A stretch of DNA of 64,000 nucleotides, from assembly GCA_019828545.1 (NCBI GenBank), contig JACVRA010000190.1, forward strand, positions 124,001-188,000, in the 5' to 3' direction. This DNA is from Paracamarosporium sp. OC-R06-R3. Its lineage: Eukaryota > Ascomycota > Dothideomycetes > Pleosporales > Didymosphaeriaceae. A program made the translations under genes and the position numbers. Below are positions 1-12,049 of this stretch, piece by piece; positions within the stretch are counted from its first letter, which is position 1; each line of letters opens with the position of its first letter. The notes under the pieces are model-generated. The model ran no database searches. It saw only the letters and a program-made list of their open reading frames with translations, and had not been told where the DNA came from.

Positions 1-1692
1 ATATTGTTTCTATGGTACCGGAGCAACGGGCAACGCCAAACGTGGCCTGGCTGAAAGAAGACACGGCATTTTAATCTGGTTGGAAGAAGACTCCGCATTC
101 GAATCTCAACGGTCGCACCCTGTGTTCGACTATCGGTGTGCAACGGTCCCTCAGGTCATCCTTCCAATCTTCACTCTGAACCACTGGCACGCGATGAGTG
201 TTAATTACCGCCTCCTGCATCTCTTATCACTCCCAGTTCTGTGGTTGTACAAGAGAAACTTTTCTTCTCACCGCCTGTGTTTCCAAGGGCAATTTTCTCG
301 CGTGCTCACCATACGGCTTGTTTCACTGGCTGTGACGGGCCACAGAAGACTCCACTCGCACCGGTGAGTTTGCCTCCCGTCAAGGTCCGCATCCGGGTGT
401 CATCATGCTACGCCGCACACCAATGAGAACAGCCACCGCGTATGACTGTGCCACCACGCCTCGCATGTGCAATATGAATATCCATATTGCATCATCGTTA
501 TGATTCAACTCCTGATACATGATACTGCAGAAGGACTGATTAAAGGTTTCATGTACACGATAGTATGAAGCTCATGAGGCTTTGACAATGCAACAAAAGG
601 CTAGTAGGAGATGCAAAGTGGCGGTTGTATTGTACCTTTTTCGCATCGCTCATGCTCTAGGTAGTGTGCTCATGAATTCGCCTTCGCTCGGTTCTTCAAG
701 CAGAAGCCAGTAGATGGCATTTCAATACCATGTCGCGCCATGGTGCTACGCTTGCTGTCCGCATCGACAAGGTGGATGCGCGAGAGATGTGTACTGACTG
801 AACCGTCGATCTCTAGGTCATCTAGAGCCCATCACATTCACCACATGCGCATCCGTCTTCCGGCCATGTCCAGGTATCAGTTCATTGACGTATACTCAAG
901 TTGCATACATGATCTAGCTTCTAGGCTTGCGGAGCTGATCATTACAATACCGCATTGAACAGTGGAACAAACGGGGTTCACCTACTTCGACGTGGTATCG
1001 GTCCAGCGCTTCGATCATAGTCGTACCGAAGCCATTACTCTGAAGCTAGACGTATTGGTTCAAATACTTGGCCCTCTCGAATTCACCCACCAACGCCCTG
1101 AATTTTCGCATGGGTATCGAGACCGTCGTATAGTTGAGCCGCAATGCGACCTTCTCCAATTCGCCACCATGTGATAGCCGACACAATGCTCTCGCTGATC
1201 GAGTGTTCCGCTTATCAGACGAAGCAATGCGAACGTGTCTAAACTTTAAGACACCGAAAGCCCTTACAGTGAAAATAGTAACATCAATATCTGGAGGGCA
1301 AACTTAGACAAGGCGCATATAACACGTCGATACGTCCTAGTGATGCTGAGCCATTATTCCGTTCACCACCATGCGCTACACGCTTGGAAACTGCTGCTTC
1401 GAAGTATGCCAGAGGCTCTCGGCTAAGTCTCGTTTGGCCTCCAGAAACCGTCCTCTCTTATTGGTGCCATCATGCTATCGGCGTCAACTCCAGAACTGAC
1501 TTCGATGTTTGACACCCGAGATGAAAAGGACATACTGTAGCGCGGATGTACGAAGCAGAGCGATGCAAAACCACGAATCAACTGTCGTTGTCGGCAATTG
1601 TCGAGCATGTGCCGTTTGCTATTGCTTTTTTCGGATTTATGCGATGTTAGATCACTGTCATGGAAACATAACCGTGGTCTTACACCATCTCT
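1..1692. other. gene-free left edge
   Basis: No reading frame here gives a recognisable protein. The open frames are all under about 115 codons, overlap one another on both strands and carry no family motif. I saw no tRNA or repeat array. The right part is the 3' flank of the Sld7-like gene. Confidence 0.5.
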
Positions 1693-3259
1693 TCACACAG
1701 ACAGTGCACCCCTTTCTTGCTTCCTCCTATTAACTGGCGATCCTGTGTGCACCTCCCTGTCCAAGGTAGACTTTGACACATTCTGTCTCGTTCCGCTGGG
1801 CATATCAAAAGGGCTTGCTCGACTATGAGTCGAACCAGGAATACCAAGATGCTCTCGTCCAGGTGTAGCCAAAGGATTCGCGACGTCTTCGCCCGGTAGC
1901 GGCTGCACAAGCGGATCTGTGCAAAAGATATCGAGTAGTCTTTCCACCACGTCGCGTAACCGATCTGGCTGTGAGTGTAGTGGCTTCTCAGAGATATGTT
2001 TTCTGAAAGCCAGCACTGCACTCTTGTACGTTTGGTGGTATATGAGTTTATATTCTTCGTCTCTGGCGGCCTCTTCTGCTGCAGCTTCTTCGCTCAGCTG
2101 CTCTCCGACCTGAACGCCTGGTGCCATGGAGCCTCTTCTAGATTTGCTTGTTTTTCGCTGTTGCAGGCCGTGCATGCGCATTGCAGCCATGACAACTCTA
2201 GACAAAGCCTCTTTGTTCCTCGACTCGGTCGTCGGTTCTTCTGGTCGTAGTGGGACAGTTACGACTTGTGATAAGGCAGAACGCTTCGCTTGACCTTCCG
2301 GAACTCCTTTCCTACTCAATGGACGTATATCAGAAGAAATACTAGGCGACCTGGATGATGGTCGTGACGATGGCCTTGCTAAAGCATGTGCAGAGCCTGG
2401 CCTTGATTCGGGATATGGCAAGGCTTTAATATCAAGGGAGAGTGATTTCCGGTGGCCTGATGACCGCTGGCTCTCTTGAGCCTTGGCTGCGGCAGCAGCT
2501 ATGCCCTCACCTCCTTTGCTCCTGGCTTTCTTCCGCGCTTGCGTAGCCTCATCAAATATATCACGCTTTCTCTTTGGTGAGGTGGGCGTCTGCTCGGAGG
2601 TGTAGGTTGGTGGGAGAAATTGTGGTTCGACATGGGCAAATGGTTCCGAAGAGCTCAAGGTAGGCGATGATAGCAGTCTCTCAGCCGGGCTCGGCTTGTA
2701 CAGAAGATGAGAAGACAACGGCAACGCATGCACTCTGAGCTCAGGCAGTGGTTCCCAATCTGACGAGGCATGAGAACGATTGGGTGAAGAGGAGGGCGGT
2801 GTCGGCAGCGCACCATGATCAAGCGCAGCAATTGTGCCATAAAAGAGAATCTCAGTAATCTTTGGGCGCTTTGCATGCGTTTCGTGCTCTTCCACTTGAG
2901 CTAAGATGCCTATAGGCGACTGTGCGCGTGCACATGACCACCACTCGCGCGCCTGCCCTGCTTCACGCGCGTCCCCAGTACTGAGAAGTATAGATGAGAA
3001 CCACTCCTGAGTGTCTTCGCTCGTTGTCCACACATCGAGGCTCGGCCCAGCGGCAAGATACAACGGTATTCGTGCCGTGTCGACCGTCGCTCGGAAGCGC
3101 AACGGCGCAGCAGGGAGGAGGGATGCCGATGCAGCATCTTGCGACGCGAGGCTGATATCTACAACCGTAAGCAGCCATAGGATGCATCGGAAAGAGCGTG
3201 TTACCTTTGACTGCCGTCTGGTCGGCAAACAAAATATCTCCGCTCCAGATGTCGGCCAT
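1693..3259 (-). CDS. Sld7-like DNA replication initiation protein
   Basis: Two exons on the minus strand, 3259-3205 and 3158-1693, around a 46-bp intron, give 506 aa. I chose the ATG at 3259 because splicing joins MADIWSGDILFADQTAVK to DISLASQD, which reads like the start of fungal Sld7 proteins. The open frame running further upstream is in the wrong phase. The C-terminal part (about residues 400-450) holds a helical block with YHQTYKSAVLAFRKHI and LRDVVERLLDIFC, resembling the Sld7 C-terminal domain. The middle is Ser/Pro/Lys-rich, with a basic KRKRDIFDEATQARKKAR stretch that may be a nuclear localisation signal. In yeast, Sld7 partners Sld3 at origins and helps load Cdc45. The family call rests on the two ends. 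The central region is poorly conserved in character and is probably disordered. Confidence 0.72.
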
Positions 3260-3589
3260 GGAATGTGCGGATCGAGACAATGCTCGAGGTCAAATGCAAG
3301 GTGACGCGCCTTAGTTGCAAAAGATCGCGCTAGTGGTTGTACGCGTCTGCACGTGCACACTCATCAATCCCACCTTTCTGACACAACCTGCAATTGACTA
3401 AATGTGTCTACTTCCTAGACAAAAACACAGTTGGCAAGACATTGCCCGTCTGGGAAGAAAACAGGGTATTCAAACTCAATTGTCCTAGAAACAGCGACTG
3501 CAGACGACTCCGTACAACGAAGCCGTCCACATAGACAATCCCTTCCCTTGCTCCTCCAACGTACGCTTGATACCCAGACTATGAACATT
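3260..3589. other. spacer between Sld7-like and DUF4267 genes
   Basis: About 330 bp between the Sld7-like start codon and the stop of the DUF4267 gene, with both genes on the minus strand. It must contain the Sld7-like promoter and the DUF4267 3' UTR. I saw no clear TATA box and no coding signal. Confidence 0.5.
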
Positions 3590-3982
3590 CTAACCCAACA
3601 AACCCGTCATAATCACCCCCACCAGCCCCATAACACTGCCATATCCCCAATGGTTCCACTCTCCTGTCCCAGTAAATCCCTTGACAACCCACCCGTCAAC
3701 CGCTGCGCAGCCACTCCCCGCTACAAGCAGCACACCCGCAACCTTTCTGTTGCCCAGCCATGTTGCCGCTAGAATCGAGACTCCTACGAAGAGATCCTTT
3801 GCGCCGAAGAGGGTCATGACGGCATCCACAATCTCCGCATCCCTAGGTGTTGTCGGTGAGGGAAGCCCGATAGTCGGATACGAGGCGCGTGGGTAGAGCG
3901 TGTATGCTGTGCCGAACCCGAGGAAGATTGTGCCGAAGATAGTCGCAAGGACGCGAAAGGCGGGGTGGGCGGAGAGAGGCAT
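3590..3982 (-). CDS. DUF4267 small integral membrane protein
   Basis: Single exon, 130 aa, starting at the ATG at 3982. The N-terminus has a hydrophobic segment (about residues 9-28), followed by a Pro/Thr loop (SPTTPRDAEIVDAVMTLFG). Further membrane spans lie near residues 60-75, 80-98 and 112-130, giving a four-helix membrane protein. The FGAKDLFVGVSILAATW motif and the overall length match the fungal DUF4267 family, whose role is unknown. There is no signal peptidase site I would trust, and the protein ends in a hydrophobic helix (MGLVGVIMTGLLG). Its neighbours are unrelated housekeeping genes and suggest no pathway. Confidence 0.8.
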   Translation of the reverse strand: MPLSAHPAFRVLATIFGTIFLGFGTAYTLYPRASYPTIGLPSPTTPRDAEIVDAVMTLFGAKDLFVGVSILAATWLGNRKVAGVLLVAGSGCAAVDGWVVKGFTGTGEWNHWGYGSVMGLVGVIMTGLLG

Positions 3983-4633
3983 TGTGAGGGAGTTGTGTTT
4001 GGTAGAAACAAGCTTAGTTTGTTCGTCTTGCGCAATGGATGCTTGGAGGTAGATTCAACTTGAAAATCCAAGAACTGTAAGATTATTTTGTTTTCGCTAG
4101 ATTAAGGACTTGTAGCGGAACGAAATGAGTTTGATGTGTTGCTTTGCTCGACAAAGAGTCGTATAGCCCCGCTTATGTACTGGACGCGGCGGAGCACGAA
4201 ATCACGGGATTACGCGTCGGCCCCCAACGCAAGGCTTGCACCGCCGCTTTAGTTCTGGTATAGCGCTGACGCCGAATCATGGAGCAATTAATTCAATACG
4301 AGAAGTGAGGGCGGAAGGGCGCTCCCCGTGAAAGAATGGATGTGTTGAACAATGCCTCTCGGAGTCGGTGAGTTATTAAATACCGGTAGGGCGTAGAAGT
4401 GGTTTAAACGTGAGCCGAAACACTATACCAATCGGACACCAATTACAGCGGTGCGTTAGCGGCAAACAGCTTGTGCAAACGCAAAGGTTGCATATCAATA
4501 TGCTCCCCAACTTATTTATGGATGGTCATATCTATCTACACGGTTATCTGCCCCACTTCATGTCTTCGTGCATCATCAGCATCGAGAACCTCTTGCTTAA
4601 CACATACCCCAAAAATAATATGTCTGACTGCCT
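3983..4633. other. promoter region of the DUF4267 gene and 3' flank of glucosidase I
   Basis: 650 bp without a credible gene. It lies upstream of the minus-strand DUF4267 ATG and downstream of the glucosidase I stop. No motif was identified with confidence. Confidence 0.45.
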
Positions 4634-7226
4634 TTATAGTTCATCCCTCGTCCTTCCACCCTCGAGATCTGGCATGCTCATAATCTTCACCACCAAGCTT
4701 GTCCATCCCGTAAAATGCTGCGTGCGCTGCCCCTTGCCCGTCTCAGGGTTGTATTGCTCCCACGCAAAACCTGTCTCCTTCCAGCTCTCGTACACGGTCC
4801 TGACGAGGTTCTTGCGGAGGTCGGTGTAGAGTTGCTTCGCCTTAGCTTGCTGAGGACCCTTCTGTTGTGCAATATTCTAGTTCATGGTTAGCCTGTCTTT
4901 GCTAGAATTTCGAATGTCGATGAGACATACCAGTAGTTGCTGAACGGCGAGGTAGTTCATGTTCATCCAAATAGGACCGCGCCAGTAGTCTTCCTCAGTG
5001 TGATAGAATTCGCTGCTCTTGCTCAAGCTTCGCAGCCCGTGTTCGCTCCAGAGCTCCTCTTCGTCACCTATGAGATCGAGAATGGCACCCAGTTTAGGGC
5101 TATCCTTGTCCACAAGACCAGTCAAGAACGGGAACAGTGAAATATAGCCCTTGTGGCAGACAAGTTTGTTCTCCTCATAGTCGTCAATGGTGGCATCACA
5201 ATATGCCTTGTGCTTTGCGGACCAATGCAGGTCGTCAATATTCTTTGTGATGGCTTCTTCATACTTTGCGAACTGGGTGGCATCGTCTGTTTCGTCTAGA
5301 TAAACAGCGATGCGGCGGATAGACTTCGTCATAGTACCGACCCAGCTGATCAGGTCAAGATGAAGCTCTCCTGGGTGTGGCGGTTGTGCACGCGGGTAAT
5401 CGTCGAGACCTGAAGTTAGAATATGCTGAGGAGTGCGACCGCGCCATCGGTAGCCTTCTTTGGTCGAGAAAGCCTCTCGCTCATAGCTCTTGATGTCACC
5501 AGCTTGTGTCTTGCGGAACCAGAAGTACTGGCGCTTCAGAAGTGGATAGAGTTTACGCAGATATTCAAGGGCAGCTTCGCGATTTGCAAGCTGCATGAAG
5601 TATGACTTTTCAGCGAGCACCTTCTCGTTACTAGTGTCGGCCTTGACAGCGTCCAACTTATCGAGGAATGAGGTGATGACCATGAACAACGTCGGCGGAT
5701 TTGCGTAGTGGGGGTATTGAACCTGGAACTCCTCTGGAACCTTGCTGCGTGCTTCTGCTCCCAAAATCTGTTCGCGACCAATCCAGCCATCATCGTCCAT
5801 TAGGTTGAACCAACTCTTGATAATGTCAAGTGTTAGATCAACATCCCAGTCAATCACAGGAAGAAGATGGAAACCCTCGTCCCAGAGGAAGCCGCGTGGA
5901 AAGAACGGTCGCGATGGTATGCTGGTGAAGAGCTCAGATGGACCCTCGAGCTGCGCTGCGTTGCGAGCACGAGCTTCGGCAGCATCCTCCCAGAAGCCCT
6001 CGTTGTCCTCTTCGTATGCGGGATCCTCGGACCGGTCAACGCGGGAATCGCCGTAGAAGTAGCCGATACCACCGATTAAGTTCGAAAACAATGACTTAGA
6101 GAACTCCTCGTAACGCTCCTTGACAAAGGGCGTCTGCGGCTTGAATATCTCGGTAAAGCGAGTTGAGAACCCGGAAGTTACAGAATCAATTTGGACAGTA
6201 AGGTCCTCAGACGTGATCGGCTTGGGAGCGGATGCGGACGAGAACAGGATATCGAACTCGAAGGCGCCTTCGAAAACCTTTTGTATCAGGTGAATGTTTC
6301 CACGTCCAGGCTGATGCCTGATGGTATACACCTGGGCTGGTGGAGGGAGGTTCTCTTCGCCATACTTGGGACCAATTTGATCTATCTCGGCTTTCATCTG
6401 CGCAAAAAGCACTTGCTTGGACTGCCATAGCGCCTCGTCTGGTATGTGCGAGCTCACTACGAGTGTCCGATCTAACGGCTTCTCCAGGGAACTCGGGTGG
6501 TTCGACCGTGGGTGGTCTCCCTTACCTTCGGTAACCTTCACTTCGAAGTCGCCAAGCTCGGGAGTCATTCCTTTGAGCACAACATCGCCTTCAGCACCCG
6601 TCTCTTCCCCATCTCCCTCCGCCTCAAGGAATCCTAAGCCCTCCAACGTATTGTACCAAATGACTGTTGTCTTCAGATCAGGTGGTGCATCGGCACGCGG
6701 TGTACCTTTGATTCTAGCTCCCCAACTGCCGCCGTGCTGTCCGCCAGGAAACTTTATGAATTCGGTGGTGATGTCTATGTGATTTGCGGGGTCATGGATG
6801 GTTTGACGACCGCCGGTGCGTACATCGTACTCGTCCCAGCCATAACCGTCAAGCTCGTGCTGCTCGCAGGTATGTCGGAAAGCTGCATCTAGGTCAACAA
6901 TATTCCAAAGATATTGTAATGACTGGCTAAATGCGTCTGCATTGCAAGCTGTAGTCACACGCCGCTAGCTAGGCAAAGAGACCTTACTTACTATGCTGTA
7001 CCGTATGATCCTCAACCTTCGTCCACAGCAGACCACCCATCAAGCTCTTCGGTATTCTTGGCCTAACACCGAAGTAAAGGTTCGGCCTGTACGGACCCCA
7101 CAGCAAGCTATCATTGCTTGCCTTTTCGATCTCAGCGACCTGCGCATCGACAAAAGTCAATTGGGCGAAGAGAGCAAATGTCAGCGCCCGTAACGGATTG
7201 CTCGCCCATCTAGAATTGCGCGCCAT
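4634..7226 (-). CDS. mannosyl-oligosaccharide glucosidase (ER glucosidase I, GH63)
   Basis: Removes the outermost glucose from the Glc3Man9GlcNAc2 glycan in the ER, the first trimming step after N-glycosylation. Three exons (7226-6992, 6888-4931, 4876-4634) around introns of 103 and 54 bp give 811 aa. The junctions restore VQHNAAFRHTCEQ and AVQQLLNIAQQKGPQQAK. GH63 landmarks are present: GYGWDEYD with the RTGGRQTIHD stretch near the N-terminus, SRPFFPRGFLWDEGFHLLP at mid-protein, and RGPIWMNMNYLA towards the end. A hydrophobic segment at residues 12-28 is a signal peptide or anchor. The last four residues are RDEL, a retrieval-type ER tail, so the enzyme may be soluble in the lumen instead of anchored as in yeast Cwh41. 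Length fits the family (about 800 aa). The first ATG of the exon is used. Confidence 0.95.
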
Positions 7227-8206
7227 ATCGATATGTAGCGGCGCGTGGTCGTGGTGTTTGGCGAGCTATTGTGGGGTTTTGGACACATTGATGTCTCGGT
7301 TGCACTTGCGGCAGGGCCGCGCGGAGGTGCCACACATTGTGGCGGTGCGACCGCATCCACACTGTTTCTCAACAAGTATCTCCATTATAATTGCTGGCCA
7401 AAGCGCCACTCTTTGCAATATACCTTAAACCCTTACTATATATGTCATTTAGGAGCTATGATCAAATACGCTTTTAGCTTTTAGATGCGAGTGTCAGCCC
7501 GTTCCATTGCATAAACAAATCACCAGTCTTCAAAATCAGATAACTTCATCCCAATAGAGTCCAGCAGCGGGGCCTTCGTCGATCCCCATCGAGCTCTGGC
7601 TAGCTTTGGCCGTACCCCATATGAGCTAAAGGAAGCAGTGCTTTGGCCTGGGTACCGCTGATAAACTGGTGCCTCGAGAAAAGGAAATTACGCTACAACA
7701 TTAGAAACTAAAGTACCAAAAACAGAATTACACTGTGATCATCACATGCATTGCCGAAAGAGAGACATGAGTGTTGCCAATGCGTGTTTTATCCATCTAG
7801 TGTCCATATAATAATACGAACCCTTGAGATATCTAGAAGCTGCAGAAACCCAAAAGATTTTCAAACCTGCCTCCGTCACATTACTCGACAATGCTCCAAT
7901 CTGTTCACCTCTGATGTCGAATGTCAGACCCAAAGACCTTGAATGTGGGATGAATGAGCAAAGCAAAAGAGCCGTACCGTAGCTTGGGTATTACGATCGT
8001 AATGCAGCTGCCCAATGAGCTTCTTCAATATATGATCTGCTATGCATGCTCCAGCCGGAGTTCATTTTAGGGCCACAGCGACGAGAGCAAAAGCTTGAGT
8101 GCAGTCGAGCTCTGCAGTTCCCATGCTGAGGTATCCAGCAGACCTGAACCTTCGTCGTGGTACTTTATGTTTGTAGTGGTAGCGAATTTTTCTGACCAAG
8201 ATCCTT
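7227..8206. other. gene-free spacer, glucosidase I promoter
   Basis: About 980 bp. The part near 7227 is upstream of glucosidase I; the rest is the 3' flank of the splicing-factor gene. Short open frames on both strands lack any motif. No RNA gene was seen. Confidence 0.45.
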
Positions 8207-8860
8207 TCAACCCCGTGACGGTGAAAGTGGCCTGTTGAAACCACCTTGACGGTTCATGTACTGTCTTGCCTCCATCTTCTTTTCTCTCCTCACACCGTAG
8301 TTCTTGTCGTTCCCAGGCACCTTTGTGTTCTTAGTGCTCTTGAAGCGCGCAAAGCCCATGACCTGCGCCATCTCCCAAGTTTCATCGTCCATGCCTTCTG
8401 GTCGCTGCCGTTGTGGTTGCTCCTCCTCCATCTTCACGTCTGTGTCTTCTTCCGGGCTGCCCGCTGCGCGCGGGCCCGATGGAGGCTTAGGGGGGCCACC
8501 AGCTCTCGAATCTCTCTTTGGACCCGATGGTGTGCCACGAGGTCCCTTGGGTGGTTCACGGTTGGGGCGAAAGTCGCGTGAGTCTCTGTCGCGATCATAT
8601 CTTCTGTCACCGCCGCGATCACCGTTCTTGTCGGCCCTGTCTCTTCGATCTCTATCTCTATCGCCCTCGCGGCCGATGGGTGAGCGGTTACGGTAGCCGC
8701 CGCGCCGGTCTCCACGATCTCGGCGTGGGCTTCGTGAGCGGTTGCGGCTGTCGGGTGCAGCTGCGCGGTCGCGACCGCTGTTTCGTGAATCTCTGAAGTC
8801 GTCCCGGTCTCGGTGGCGATCGCGCGTCCGATCACCGCCGTTGCGTCTATCCTCTGCCAT
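8207..8860 (-). CDS. U4/U6.U5 tri-snRNP 27 kDa-like protein (SNRNP27 family)
   Basis: Single exon of 217 aa from the ATG at 8860. Residues 1-115 form a strongly RD/RS-type low-complexity tract (RDRDDFRDS, RNRSRSPRRDRGDRRGG), typical of spliceosomal proteins. A Pro/Gly linker with an acidic patch (EEDTDVKMEEE) follows. The conserved C-terminal block (about residues 160-210) contains WEMAQVMGFARFKSTKNTKV and YMNRQGGFNRPLSP, the signature of the SNRNP27 (DUF1777) domain. In animals this protein sits in the tri-snRNP and influences 5' splice-site choice. RS/RD tracts of this kind are normally phosphorylated by SR kinases. Identification rests on the C-terminal block. The length fits fungal members. 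Confidence 0.9.
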   Translation of the reverse strand: MAEDRRNGGDRTRDRHRDRDDFRDSRNSGRDRAAAPDSRNRSRSPRRDRGDRRGGYRNRSPIGREGDRDRDRRDRADKNGDRGGDRRYDRDRDSRDFRPNREPPKGPRGTPSGPKRDSRAGGPPKPPSGPRAAGSPEEDTDVKMEEEQPQRQRPEGMDDETWEMAQVMGFARFKSTKNTKVPGNDKNYGVRREKKMEARQYMNRQGGFNRPLSPSRG

Positions 8861-9315
8861 GGTTTGCGGTAGGGTGTGGGCTGATATGGAAGACTAGGCG
8901 CAATGAGCGCATTTGTTCAAGAAAGTGATGGGCGCCAAGCCCCGCGTTTACGCTTGCCTATTTACCGCGGGTGGAAGAACTGCCCGTTTCGGTAAGGAAA
9001 TAGGTCCGCTCTTCTTCAACATCATTTTTATTTGAACGACATTTTAAAATTATGGAGTCTTGCGACGTATATGGTACATCAGCACAAAGCGAGGAGGAAA
9101 CTCTGGTACAATTGCCCTCTCTTTGTTGCCCACCATTATGCATCATCTCAGAAGAAAGCATATGTCGTTTGCTCACGTTGCTATTCTTTCCCTCGTACAT
9201 ATGAGGGAAAGCACTGCTATCTACTCCTCTTCATTCTCTCGTGGACTCTTCGTGCTCATGGTCAATGCGGCTTCGCGGTGAATGTGCCTACCCAGCATAC
9301 ATACTACTCTTGGGT
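8861..9315. other. promoter of the tri-snRNP gene and 3' flank of the FG-rich gene
   Basis: 455 bp. It lies upstream of the minus-strand SNRNP27-like ATG and downstream of the FG-rich protein stop. Nothing further could be recognised. Confidence 0.45.
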
Positions 9316-11413
9316 CTACCGCTTAAAGCGCCTCGCTCCGGACGCCCTCGCAATCTTTCGCACCATGCCACCGCCTGCTGCACCGTTTCGAGCGCTACCA
9401 CCATCGCCACCAGACCCACTCTGGAATGCAAAGATATTATTCCCAGAATCCGCGATGTTCGCCTGGCTCCCGAATGGATTACCGGAGGAACTTCCATTGG
9501 GCTGCTGATGCTGACCACCGAATGGGGTATTTGCAGAAGAACCTACGTTGTTGGGGCCTGGGATCGCTGGAGCTGAAGAGACGAAATTGTTTAATTGGGC
9601 TCCAAATGCACCGATGTTGTTCGATGGAGTTTCCCACGGTGTGCGAAATGTACCTGCATATGGCGCATTCGATGCTCTATCACGAAATACATTGGATCCT
9701 GCATTATGCATTAGATACTGGGCGCCAGTAGCAGGTGACATGGCATTACTGATGACACCGACCGATTGTTGCGGTGGCTGTTGTGTAACGTGTGTACCAA
9801 AGGGCTCCACGTTCGCCCCAGACAACGTCGAGCTGTTGGCGGACTGAGCAAGTGCGTTGGTGGTGAAACGACCGGCACCACCGAGTCCGAACCCAAACCT
9901 GGGAGTCGGCGTAGTAGGCTTTGGTGTGCCCGGTGCTGTCATAGGTTGCTTATCGTTTCTAATATTGCCGATGCGAGTGTCCGATTTTCTTGCCTCTACC
10001 TGTGCAGTGTCATGCCAGGCGCTTTCTGGATCCGCCACAATTGTCTTCGAAGTATTCGCAAAGTTGAACATGGAAGTCTTTGGTCCTACACCCGTTGTTA
10101 GTAAGTCCAAGCATCTCAGATTCATGAATTTGCCAAAAGCGCGTTTGAGAAGTAGCTACGGGTGTAGCGAGAACGATGCGCTCAGACTGATCAAACGGCT
10201 TTCAGCCTTCTTCGGTACAGTCGAAACTTTCATTCACGCCTCTTCCTATGCTACTTGATGATGAAACATCCCCATGAGCTTAGCTGCAGACTTACCTTTT
10301 GTGAAAGAGGTGCCCGGTGTCACAGAAGGAGATAGAGGTGGTGCAGAAGTCTTCACTTTGAAAGATGTTAGTGAATCCTACTGACTAGAGAATTGACCTC
10401 TTAGAAATATTAGAACATGACTTACTTGGGGTTGTGGTGGTTAACTTGGGGTCATGGTTGGTGGAACTCTGATTTGTTTGGTCTCTAATTGAAGGTTGCA
10501 ATATATTCGTCTGACCGTCATAGACAACGTTCGTTGATCCGTGGGTGGCCTTAGTAGTTGTCTTCTTAGACTCCGCAGGTACTTCGGTTATCGGCCCTGG
10601 AACGATAGGGTCCTTCTCCAGGCCATGGGTCTTGAAGCGCGTCTCCATGGTCTCGGTAAAATACTTCGGCTCCTTCTCCAGCTCAATCAGACGGCGGATG
10701 TCCTCGTTCAAGACGCCCTTTGCGTCTAAGTTTAAGATCTGCCATGCCATCATCTGCAGATACTCGCCGGCGAAAGGGGCAATGTATGGCTCGGACTGAA
10801 TGCGTCCACCAAATGTGTCCCAAATCCAGAGCACATCCATAGGTGTAAGTTCGACTTGCTGGAACGAATCCCAGAGCTTATTTTTCAAGTGCTCCGCCTC
10901 CTTTTTCATCTCGAAGAAGACCATAACGCAATGCATCATGATCATGGGGACGGGCTTCTTTGCCATAGGCTCGGGAACAGCTATGCCCTCTTTCGCGCAA
11001 CGCACAAGGCCATACACCATCGACTCAATAGTTTCCTCAACCAAACATGACGCTGATGGAATAAAGATCCGATGACCCTCAAGACGCCTCTGGAGTGCCG
11101 GAGCCATCTTGAACAGTAGGTGGGGCTCGATGCGGTCGGAGATGATAGCGCCATTCGGAAAGCCTTCGCGTTCAACAACGAGCTGAATGTAGTTCTGGCT
11201 ATTCACAGCCTGTCGATTCCAAGTGACATTGGGCGTATTGCTGGTGAAAGTAAAGGGCGACGGCGATGGTGACGGCGCGCACGAACGCTCCTCCCGCGAC
11301 ATATGCTCCTGCTTTTCCGTGATGTTTTCACTCTTACTCATGATTGAACCTGCGGAACCATCAGCTGCACCTGTTTTAGGGGCCATGATACCTTTATCCA
11401 GTGTGTTTAACAT
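9316..11413 (-). CDS. FG-rich protein with BTB-like N-terminal region and nucleoporin-like basic tail
   Basis: Three exons (11413-10426, 10355-10296, 10085-9316) with introns of 70 and 210 bp give 605 aa. The ATG at 11386 is an alternative start. Residues about 65-270 form an ordered helical region (HLLFKMAPALQRRLEGHRIF, EMKKEAEHLKNKLWDSFQQ, PMDVLWIWDTF) whose outline resembles fungal BTB-like proteins. I could not confirm a named domain. After an abrupt switch, residues about 340-590 are low-complexity Asn/Ser/Gly/Pro with scattered FG and PFG/AFG motifs (RFGFGLGG, EPFGTH, GAFGAQ, TPFGGQ, NPFGSQ). The last residues are VRKIARASGARRFKR. As I recall, yeast Nup1 and related FG nucleoporins end in a similar basic RKIAR element that binds importins. 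A nuclear-pore or nuclear-basket role is therefore an inference. The second intron is long for this window, so a missed small exon is possible. Confidence 0.7.
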
Positions 11414-12049
11414 GGCTTAAAGTGTGCACACGGAGTGCGAGGTTGCCTGTTTGGGTGGCGTTGAGTGTTTGGGTTGAGGCAAGTGCAAACAAGAGCGTGT
11501 GGTTCCCGCGTCTTTAGCGATATGCCGTGAGATATCCATCTTGAGATTTTCTTTGCCAGCACAGTGAAATGACGTCGCCATATTTACTCATGCCTCTTCA
11601 CTCATTCAATCTTTAGCCCAACCCACCCCACTCATCCCAGACAACGCTTGATGCCCAAAGCCACATTCTTTCGAAGCATCATTTCTGCACATCCGGTGGT
11701 AGCAGAACCTGCCTTAGCAAGACCCGGTGTTTGCCGTGATAGGTCAACCAGCGATAGGCGTTTGCCCGACCCAAACGCGTTTGCATGATACCGTCAAGAT
11801 TGACTCAGGACGCGCTCATCAAGTACATGAAGCTCTCGTATGTATACGACGCTACCATCTGCTAATTCAGAATAAGAATCGGCTCTTCAGCCCTTTTGTG
11901 GTTGCTTGGATAGCGCCGACTAAAGCCATTGTCAGTCTCATCACACAACCTCTATACACGGGCTCGCTGCATGCAGCTCAGGAGCTTCAAGTCAACCCGC
12001 CGCATAGATTCCGCCTACCTCCTTCTATTTGATAATAACTCAGCTCACC
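11414..12049. promoter_or_regulatory. divergent promoter between two BTB-like-region genes
   Basis: 636 bp separate the start codons of the minus-strand FG-rich gene and the plus-strand 512-aa gene, so both promoters lie here. The middle is C/T-rich on the plus strand (around 11580-11640). No TATA box stands out. Confidence 0.5.
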
